This document shows, piece by piece, positions 1-4,843 of a DNA stretch of 8,436 bases. The notes beneath the pieces are model-generated. The model was given only the letters and a program-made list of their open reading frames with translations, was not told where the DNA came from and did not search any database. The stretch spans positions 1 to 8,436 of the forward strand of contig CAJXUJ010000046.1 of the NCBI GenBank assembly GCA_913061025.1, in the 5' to 3' direction. Source of the stretch: an uncultured Actinomycetes bacterium (GTDB lineage: Bacteria > Actinomycetota > Actinomycetes > S36-B12). The stretch's first letter is position 1; each line of letters opens with the position of its first letter. The position numbers were made by a program, and so were the translations under genes.

Positions 1-625
1 GACGGTGCTCCGGGGCAAGACGATCAGCGATGGACTCAGCCTTCTGCTCGATCTTGTGCTCCTCGGATTCCTGCTTCAGCTCCGCAACATCGAGCGGAAG
101 GACGCGGGTTGACGATGACCCAGACGACCAATCGTGGATGACACTCGTCCGCAGGACAACGTCCTGCACCGACCGGTTCCTGCGACTGACGATCGCCCAG
201 AGCAACCCGAATTGGAATACGACACAGAAGGCGGCTCTGACGGTCGCTAGTCCCCAGTCGGGTCGGTCACCATCACGGTTCACAACCCGTAGGCCCATGA
301 GGTATTGACCCAAACTCCTGCCGTTGGTGGCCCACACCCACGTCCAATAGAGCCACATCAGCACGTACCCACCGACCACGAAGTAGCCGACGCGCGGTAG
401 TCCGTAGTCCTCCAGAGGGTTGAAGATCAACAGGAACAGCCACAGTCCGATCCAGATCCCAACGACGACGACTCCAATGAAGACGACGTCTATAACAGCG
501 GCGATGGTTCGAATGACAAAGCCGGCACGCTCACCTTGGAACTTGCGCGCGGACACCGGCAATGTGTCAAGGACGACCGGACCGTCCTCGCCGTGCTCGT
601 CTCGGTATTCGCGGAAGGTAGTCAC
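1..625 (-). CDS. RDD family integral membrane protein (3' end cut by window edge)
   Basis: The frame read leftward from GTG 625 stays open for 208 codons to the window edge, so the C-terminus is missing. It matches the RDD family of small multi-helix membrane proteins of mostly unknown function, some proposed to be transporters. The family's Arg, Asp and Asp fit R39 and D46 around the first membrane helix (about 36-68) and D155 in a SVQDVVLRTSVI segment. The stretch NGRSLGQYLMGLRVV (101-115) is the typical RDD loop. Further hydrophobic helices lie near 78-98 and 126-146. After about residue 168 a charged tail rich in Glu, Lys and Gln follows, possibly helical. GTG 625-623 overlaps the TGA of the upstream repeat gene (624-622) as GTGA, and AGGGA at 635-631 sits 5 nt upstream, so the two genes are probably translationally coupled. 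Specific substrate or role is unknown. The family call is firm. Confidence 0.88.
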   Translation of the reverse strand, partial: MTTFREYRDEHGEDGPVVLDTLPVSARKFQGERAGFVIRTIAAVIDVVFIGVVVVGIWIGLWLFLLIFNPLEDYGLPRVGYFVVGGYVLMWLYWTWVWATNGRSLGQYLMGLRVVNRDGDRPDWGLATVRAAFCVVFQFGLLWAIVSRRNRSVQDVVLRTSVIHDWSSGSSSTRVLPLDVAELKQESEEHKIEQKAESIADRLAPEHR

Positions 626-1239
626 GCCGATCCCTGATTGTCGGTGGATTCCTGAACGACATCCACGGGCGCGTTGAGATCTCGTTGACGTCGTCGCAAA
701 AGGACTGTGTCCACGACCTTGGAAATAATCTCGTCCGTGCGAATTGCGGAGACGCGTGTTGTCGTGAAGGCATCCAGCGCAACACCACCCGTGCTCTCGC
801 GAATGATCTGCGGCAGGTCAATCTCCTCGATGATGTAATCCGCGATTTGCAGCATCGGAACACGATCGATCACCGAATCAATATCGGCTTGCTCGACGAT
901 GCGATTAACGTCCACTCGTTCGACCACAATTTGCGTGAGGTCGATCTCGTCGAGGGCCCTGATGACGATGGGTCTCAGATCGACGTTGCTCAGAACAATG
1001 TCGGTGAGGTCCATCCGACTCACGATGGCATCTGCCAGCGCCGGAACGATGCGGTCCAAAACCGACCCGACAGTTGCGCGAATCGTCGCCTCGGTTAGCG
1101 CAACGGCAGTTTGCGCGCTGTAGACCACGAGACCGACGGTGCTCGCCGCCAGGTCCCGAGCAAGGGACAGCACGTCACCCTCCGGCTCATAGGACCGGGA
1201 CACGACGACGACGTCTCGGCTAGTCACGGTCTCCATCAT
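622..1239 (-). CDS. Repeat protein with degenerate VDLxxIV motifs, coupled to RDD gene
   Basis: This encodes 205 aa of unknown function. The frame is open much further upstream (to 1854), but that part lies antisense to the lipase gene. I choose the ATG at 1239 (followed by a second ATG at 1236) because AGGGG at 1252-1248 lies 8 nt upstream. Residues 76-149 hold at least six copies of a short motif, [VIMA]-D-[LVI]-x-x-[IV]-[IV], with the Asp at 77, 87, 100, 110, 119 and 141. Before this are a short acidic N-terminus and a moderately hydrophobic Ala/Thr/Val-rich stretch at 31-73. After it comes a segment ending in KVVDTVLLRRR (174-184) and a polar tail. I see no signal peptide and no classical catalytic motif. 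I recall actinobacterial proteins in which similar VD(V/L)N repeats precede an RDD domain. Here the RDD domain is the next gene, overlapping by 4 nt, so the pair probably acts together, perhaps at the membrane. Confidence 0.82.
   Translation of the reverse strand: MMETVTSRDVVVVSRSYEPEGDVLSLARDLAASTVGLVVYSAQTAVALTEATIRATVGSVLDRIVPALADAIVSRMDLTDIVLSNVDLRPIVIRALDEIDLTQIVVERVDVNRIVEQADIDSVIDRVPMLQIADYIIEEIDLPQIIRESTGGVALDAFTTTRVSAIRTDEIISKVVDTVLLRRRQRDLNAPVDVVQESTDNQGSA
793..1014 (-). repeat. Protein-level tandem repeat block (VDLxxIV units)
   Basis: This codes for residues 76-149 of the 205-aa protein. Units start at M76, V86, I99, V109, A118 and I140, each reading hydrophobic-Asp-hydrophobic, two variable residues, then Ile/Val pairs. 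Spacing between the Asp residues is 10, 13, 10, 9 and 22, so one unit near 129-134 (MLQIAD) may be too diverged to align. The repeat is visible in the protein; I did not find matching identity at DNA level, which suggests an old, selected duplication rather than recent slippage. Confidence 0.75.
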
Positions 1240-1247
1240 GCTGCACA

Positions 1248-1252
1248 CCCCT
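1248..1252 (-). promoter_or_regulatory. Ribosome binding site fixing the start of the repeat protein
   Basis: AGGGG on the minus strand lies 8 nt before ATG 1239. It supports this start over the longer open frame that continues under the lipase gene. It overlaps the putative -10 box of the divergent plus-strand lipase gene. Confidence 0.6.
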
Positions 1253-1257
1253 AGGTT
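1252..1257 (+). promoter_or_regulatory. Candidate -10 box for a leaderless lipase transcript
   Basis: TAGGTT fits the actinobacterial TANNNT -10 pattern. Its last T is 7 nt before the GTG at 1264, which would place transcription start at or next to the start codon. There is no Shine-Dalgarno-like purine run on the plus strand between 1240 and 1263, as expected for a leaderless mRNA. No convincing -35 element is seen. Inference from spacing only. Confidence 0.45.
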
Positions 1258-1263
1258 TGGCCC

Positions 1264-2511
1264 GTGGCACACCTCAAGTGGTTCGGGATCGCACTCGCCG
1301 GGATTGTCGTCGCCGGAATCCTCGGCACGGCAGCCTGGTGGATCTCCTTCAACATCGAACAGGGCAACGAGCAGTCGGCAATCGAGCCGTTCTACGTACC
1401 CCCTGAGCCACTCCCCACCGAACCCGGCACGGTAATCCGCACCGAGCCCCTCGGCGTGGACGTTCCTGGCGGCACCGGGTATCGGATGCTGTACGTGTCC
1501 GAGAAACCGGACGGAACGCCCGCTGCCAGCAGCGGCATGATCTTCATCCCGGACGCGCCAGCGCCGCCGGGCGGACGTCCGGTCGTTGCCTGGGCACACG
1601 GAACCGTCGGTATGGGGGACGCGTGCGCTCCATCGCGGGCCAAGAATCCACTGGGCGATACCGACAACTGGCTCGATCAGATGATGGCGCTTGGCTGGGT
1701 GGTCACCGCCACCGATTACGTCGGACTCGGCACCCCTGGACCGGAGCTGTACCTGGTCAAGGAAGCCGAAGTACGTGACGTCGTGAATTCCGTACGTGCT
1801 GCGCGCAATATCGAACAGGCCGACGCCGGGGAGCGGTATGTGGTCTGGGGACACTCACAGGGCGGCCACTCGACCCTGTGGAGCGGTCACCTCGCACCCG
1901 AACTCGCCCCGGAATTGGATCTCCTCGGGGTCGCGGCGGCTGCTCCGGCCGGTGAATTGGCCGACATCATGGGAGCGCAGTGGGATACGACGGTCGGCTG
2001 GGGAATCGGGCCCGAGGTTCTGATCTCATGGCCCCTCGCCGACAACCGGCTTTCCGCCGATGACGTTGCAACCGCCACCGGACTTCGGACTTATGAGCAG
2101 CTTGCGAACGACTGCACGTACGACAAGCAGCTGCTGCTCGAGGTGTTGGCGCTACGGTCCGCGGGACAGGAGTTCTTCAAGGTCGATCCGATGTCTGAGC
2201 CCGATTGGGCCGCCTTCGTCGCGGAACAAACGCCTCCACCGCTTCCCGCGGACATGCCGGTTTTCCTGGCGCAGGGAATGGCCGACGAAATTGTCCTCGC
2301 GTGGCCCAATGCCAAACTGCAAGAAAAGTGGTGCGAAGCAGGTTCCACGATCAGTTCGGTGTGGATGGGAGGTGTCGGCCATCTAGCGGCGGCGACGACC
2401 TCGGGACCATCGGCGGTGGTGTGGATTGCGGATCGATTTGCGGACCTTCCAGCTCCCAGGACATGCAACGTGCCGCCGCCGGTGGCACCACAGGCACCGA
2501 CTACTCCGTGA
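1264..2511 (+). CDS. Secretory lipase family alpha/beta-hydrolase, membrane-anchored or exported
   Basis: This encodes 415 aa starting at GTG 1264. A Lys-containing N-terminus precedes a hydrophobic helix (about 6-28), a signal peptide or anchor without an evident lipobox, so the enzyme should act outside the membrane. The nucleophile elbow GHSQGG (196-201) gives Ser198. Asp341 in QGMADEIV and His373 in VGHLA complete a plausible triad. AHGT (111-114) is a candidate oxyanion-hole strand, and DYVGLGTPG (151-159) with the following YLV is characteristic of the secretory lipase (LIP, PF03583) family that includes Candida antarctica lipase A. Four Cys (121, 284, 357, 401) could form disulfides, fitting an exported protein. 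The tail is Pro-rich. Expected activity is hydrolysis of acyl esters or triacylglycerol; the substrate is not readable. It is divergent from the repeat protein (24-nt gap), and its stop overlaps the end of the convergent MaoC gene. Confidence 0.9.
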   Translation: MAHLKWFGIALAGIVVAGILGTAAWWISFNIEQGNEQSAIEPFYVPPEPLPTEPGTVIRTEPLGVDVPGGTGYRMLYVSEKPDGTPAASSGMIFIPDAPAPPGGRPVVAWAHGTVGMGDACAPSRAKNPLGDTDNWLDQMMALGWVVTATDYVGLGTPGPELYLVKEAEVRDVVNSVRAARNIEQADAGERYVVWGHSQGGHSTLWSGHLAPELAPELDLLGVAAAAPAGELADIMGAQWDTTVGWGIGPEVLISWPLADNRLSADDVATATGLRTYEQLANDCTYDKQLLLEVLALRSAGQEFFKVDPMSEPDWAAFVAEQTPPPLPADMPVFLAQGMADEIVLAWPNAKLQEKWCEAGSTISSVWMGGVGHLAAATTSGPSAVVWIADRFADLPAPRTCNVPPPVAPQAPTTP

Positions 2512-3028
2512 GAGGTCCGTTCTTCGCTTCAGGGAAGTAGTCCTGGCCGATGCCACTGCTGCGCTTGGGAACCATGACCGAGCGGAACCACGAGACCACT
2601 TCATCGCCATCTTGATTGAGTCCACGGGTCTTCATCCGGATGATGCCCATCTCCGGACGCGAGGAGGATTCGCGTGCCTCCAAGCACAGAGACTCCGCGT
2701 AGATGGTGTCGCCGATGTAGACGGGATGGGTCAACTTGATGTCCGTCCAGCCAAGGTTCGCCACAGCGTTCTGGCTCATGTCGATGACGGACAGACCCAG
2801 CACGAGAGCGACCGTGAGCCCGGAATTGACGATGATGCGTCCGCCGGTGATGGGGTTGCTCTGCGCTAGGTCGGCGTTGAAGTGGTTTTGGTTGGTGTTG
2901 CACGTGAGAAGGGTGAACCAGGTGGAATCGGCTTCGGAGATGGTGCGGCCGAATGGATGCTGGTACGTGGTGCCGACTTCGAAATCCTCGAAGAATCGAC
3001 CTAACTGGGCTGGGACGACGTTTGTCAT
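2501..3028 (-). CDS. MaoC-like (R)-hydratase family protein, resembling M. tuberculosis Rv2499c
   Basis: This encodes 175 aa with a single hot-dog fold, starting at ATG 3028 and ending in TAG. The opening FFEDFEVGTTYQHPFGRTISEAD matches MaoC-like dehydratases (quoted segment begins at residue 12). The region TLLTCNTNQNHF (39-50) aligns with the hydratase motif, but the usual catalytic Asp is Asn44 while His49 is kept; I recall the same change in Rv2499c-type proteins. NLGWTDIKLTHPVYIGDTIY (91-110) and the ESSSRPEMGI segment are also typical of this group. The likely role is reversible hydration of a 2-enoyl-CoA or a branched C5 dicarboxyl-CoA (mesaconyl or itaconyl type), in the cytosol; the exact substrate is inference. 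No good Shine-Dalgarno is seen. The gene starts 12 nt after the DUF3040 stop, so it may be translated by coupling. Confidence 0.88.
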   Translation of the reverse strand: MTNVVPAQLGRFFEDFEVGTTYQHPFGRTISEADSTWFTLLTCNTNQNHFNADLAQSNPITGGRIIVNSGLTVALVLGLSVIDMSQNAVANLGWTDIKLTHPVYIGDTIYAESLCLEARESSSRPEMGIIRMKTRGLNQDGDEVVSWFRSVMVPKRSSGIGQDYFPEAKNGPLTE

Positions 3029-3040
3029 CCCGCCATCATG

Positions 3041-3457
3041 TCAGCGATCGCCCTCCGCGCGCTTGCGCCACCGCTCTTCCATCCGGTCCATAAAGCCACC
3101 CGAACGGCGGGACTGCTTGCCCTGCTGCGGCTGTTGCGCCTGCGCCGCAGGAGCATCGCCCTCCTCGGATCCTTCCTCGGCGGTGGCCACCGATCCGCGC
3201 GTGAACGCGAAGTAGATCAACACGGCGCCGGCCAGCATCACGGCGAAACCGACAACGCCGAGCGCGGCCAGTGGCAGGGCCATTCCCGCAAGCACGATGC
3301 CGAGGCCACCCAGGATGCCCAGCACGCCGAGCACGGCCCGGCTGCGATTGGCGACGCCACCGCTGGAACGCAGGCTGGTCGCGAACTTGGGATCCTCGGC
3401 ATAGAGGGCCTTTTCCATCTGCTCGAGCAGACGCTGCTCATGCTCCGATAGCGGCAT
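3041..3457 (-). CDS. DUF3040 domain small membrane protein
   Basis: This encodes 138 aa, start ATG 3457, with a strong AGGGGG site at 3469-3464 placed 6 nt upstream. The N-terminus MPLSEHEQRLLEQMEKALYA is the signature of the DUF3040 family, small actinobacterial membrane proteins of unknown function. A cytosolic amphipathic head (1-38) is followed by two closely spaced membrane helices (about 41-62 and 64-85) and a low-complexity Ala/Gln/Glu tail ending in a basic RMEERWRKRAEGDR segment (125-138). In many actinobacteria, including M. tuberculosis (Rv2169c, from memory), the family member lies close to mraZ and the division and cell-wall cluster. Here neither side shows mraZ; dinB is upstream and a MaoC gene downstream. 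A duplicated promoter-like element in the 142-nt gap upstream suggests its own transcription start. Confidence 0.9.
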   Translation of the reverse strand: MPLSEHEQRLLEQMEKALYAEDPKFATSLRSSGGVANRSRAVLGVLGILGGLGIVLAGMALPLAALGVVGFAVMLAGAVLIYFAFTRGSVATAEEGSEEGDAPAAQAQQPQQGKQSRRSGGFMDRMEERWRKRAEGDR

Positions 3458-3599
3458 GGCTAGCCCCCTTTCCTTGTGGCGTCGATCCGTTCTGAGGATA
3501 AGTCTGCCTCAGGTTGGAAGTCCACGCTCCCTGGCGGTTGAGCACAGGATAAGTGCCTCCGGTTGCCCGGGGAACCCCGTACCCCCTCAGATGCCAGCA
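3458..3599. other. Intergenic region between dinB and the DUF3040 gene
   Basis: These 142 nt have no supported gene. They hold the DUF3040 ribosome binding site (3464-3469), the two direct-repeat copies described separately, and a short CGGGGAACCCCG dyad at 3568-3579, 21 nt past the dinB stop. The dyad has a 5-bp stem with only 2 nt between the arms and no T-run, so I do not call it a terminator. Confidence 0.7.
3495..3565 (-). promoter_or_regulatory. Duplicated promoter-like element upstream of the DUF3040 gene
   Basis: Two copies of a roughly 20-nt element lie at 3495-3516 and 3546-3565, offset by 51 nt. They match at 19 of 20 positions apart from a 2-nt insertion (CT) in the first. Read on the minus strand each ends in ACTTATCCT, so each contains TATCCT, a full match to the TANNNT -10 pattern (3500-3495 and 3551-3546). 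Start from the nearer copy would give a leader of about 30 nt containing the AGGGGG site. I see no clear -35 hexamers. The copies may be tandem promoters or paired binding sites for a regulator. Confidence 0.5.
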
Positions 3600-4817
3600 T
3601 TACTGGACCCGCCCGGGTCGAATGGCTCCGGGACCGTAGCGCTGCCGGAGCCGATCCATAGCCACCTCGGCGTCGCGATGCCCGCGCTCGGGTGCGTCGA
3701 GAAGCAGCTGGGTCGGGGTGCTCTCGGCCGCCGACAACCCCTCGACCCGAACCCCCACGAGGCGAATCCGAGCCCGTTGCAGCCCGAGTGCAGTGAACAG
3801 CGACCAGGCCGTGGAGTAGATGTCGGCGCCGACGTCGGTGGGCACGTCCAACGTCCGGGATCGGGTGATGGTGGTGAAATCGGCGAAGCGCACCTTCAAC
3901 CCGACGGTCCGAGCGACCGACTCTGACGCCCGAAGCCGCCGAGCAACTTGGTCGGACAATCCCGCCACTCGCGACCGGATCCATTCGTGATCGTCGGTAT
4001 CGGAATCGAAAGTTTCCTCGTTACCGATGCTCTTCTCCGGTTCATCGGGAACAACCGCACGCGGATCCCTTCCCCAGGACAGATCGTGCAGGTGCAATCC
4101 CTGGGCACGCCCCAAGGCACGTTCCAACGTGGCAACCGGCATCGCGGCGATATCCCCGACTGTCTCGAGTCCGAGTCGGACGAGTTGCTCCTCGGTCTTC
4201 TCCCCCACGCCCCACAGTGCACCGACCGGTAGCGGATGGAGGAAGTCGATGATCTCGGCCTTCGGTATCACCAGCAAACCGTTGGGCTTGCTATGCGTGG
4301 ATGCGAGTTTGGCGACGAACTTGTTCGCGGCTACACCGACCGAACAGGTGATACCCACTTCCTGTTCGACCCGTGAACGAATGAGTGATGCGATCGCTAC
4401 CGGACGCCCAAGGCGGCGGAGAGCACCCGAGACATCGAGAAAGGCCTCGTCTAGGGACAACGGTTCGACGATCGGGGTGATCGACCCAAAGATGTCCATG
4501 ACCGCCCGGGAGGCTTCGGCGTATCGATCGTGGTGCGGGGAGATAAAAGTGGCCTGCGGTGCCAGCCGTCGGGCACGGGACACCGGCATGGCGGAGTGCA
4601 CGCCGAGCTCTCGAGCCTCGTACGTGGCCGAGAGGACAACCCCTCGGTTTCCGGTGCTGGCCCCCACGATGACCGGGGTACCTCGCAGTTCAGGGCGATC
4701 GAGCAATTCGACGGATGCGTAGAACGCATCCATGTCAACGTGGAGGATCGTGCATCCGGTGTCGTCATCACCGAGGTTCAGTGGGCCGCGTGGCCGACGA
4801 ACCTGACTGCGGCTCAT
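3600..4817 (-). CDS. dinB: DNA polymerase IV (DinB), Y-family translesion polymerase
   Basis: This encodes 405 aa, start ATG 4817, stop TAA 3602-3600. It copies damaged templates without proofreading. The palm and catalytic motifs are intact: HVDMDAFYASVE (26-37) with D28, and SLDEAFLDVSG (121-131) with D123 and E124, so this is an active-type DinB and not an ImuB-like inactive protein. The steric-gate position equivalent to E. coli Phe13 appears to be Tyr33. SVGVAANKFVAKLAS (159-173), a helix-hairpin-helix at about 199-226 (LWGVGEKT) and a little-finger domain (about 260-360) follow in family order. The C-terminal TPTQLLLDAPE (367-377) is where a clamp-binding peptide is expected, but it lacks the aromatic end of QLxLF. 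It begins 26 nt after the dnaE stop. The only ribosome-site candidate is GGGGAG, 11 nt from the ATG, so it is likely co-expressed with dnaE and perhaps partly coupled. Confidence 0.96.
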   Translation of the reverse strand: MSRSQVRRPRGPLNLGDDDTGCTILHVDMDAFYASVELLDRPELRGTPVIVGASTGNRGVVLSATYEARELGVHSAMPVSRARRLAPQATFISPHHDRYAEASRAVMDIFGSITPIVEPLSLDEAFLDVSGALRRLGRPVAIASLIRSRVEQEVGITCSVGVAANKFVAKLASTHSKPNGLLVIPKAEIIDFLHPLPVGALWGVGEKTEEQLVRLGLETVGDIAAMPVATLERALGRAQGLHLHDLSWGRDPRAVVPDEPEKSIGNEETFDSDTDDHEWIRSRVAGLSDQVARRLRASESVARTVGLKVRFADFTTITRSRTLDVPTDVGADIYSTAWSLFTALGLQRARIRLVGVRVEGLSAAESTPTQLLLDAPERGHRDAEVAMDRLRQRYGPGAIRPGRVQ

Positions 4818-4843
4818 ACCCGCATCATCTCCCCTCTACCCCG

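Noticed and set aside
1240..1854. Upstream extension of the repeat-protein frame to position 1854 (410 aa in total)
   Set aside because: It runs antisense through the lipase coding region, its sequence is low-quality Arg/Gly/Pro-rich shadow coding, and a good ribosome site supports the ATG at 1239.
3495..3554. TTATCC sequences in the direct repeats as DnaA boxes
   Set aside because: TTATCCTCA is one base from TTATCCACA, but the other copy (TTATCCTGT) fits poorly and the shared identity extends over 20 nt beyond the box, so the DnaA reading does not explain the repeat.
3568..3579. CGGGGAACCCCG dyad after dinB as a transcription terminator
   Set aside because: The stem is 5 bp with 2 nt between arms and there is no T-run on either side, so an intrinsic terminator is not supported.
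4027..4722. Long plus-strand open frame opposite dinB
   Set aside because: Its composition (Ser, Arg, Pro, Thr-rich without any recognisable motif) is that of a frame shadow in GC-rich DNA, and dinB on the other strand is intact and motif-complete.
3600..4817. The Y-family gene as imuB
   Set aside because: ImuB proteins have lost catalytic acids; D28, D123 and E124 are all present here, and the length and domain order are those of DinB.
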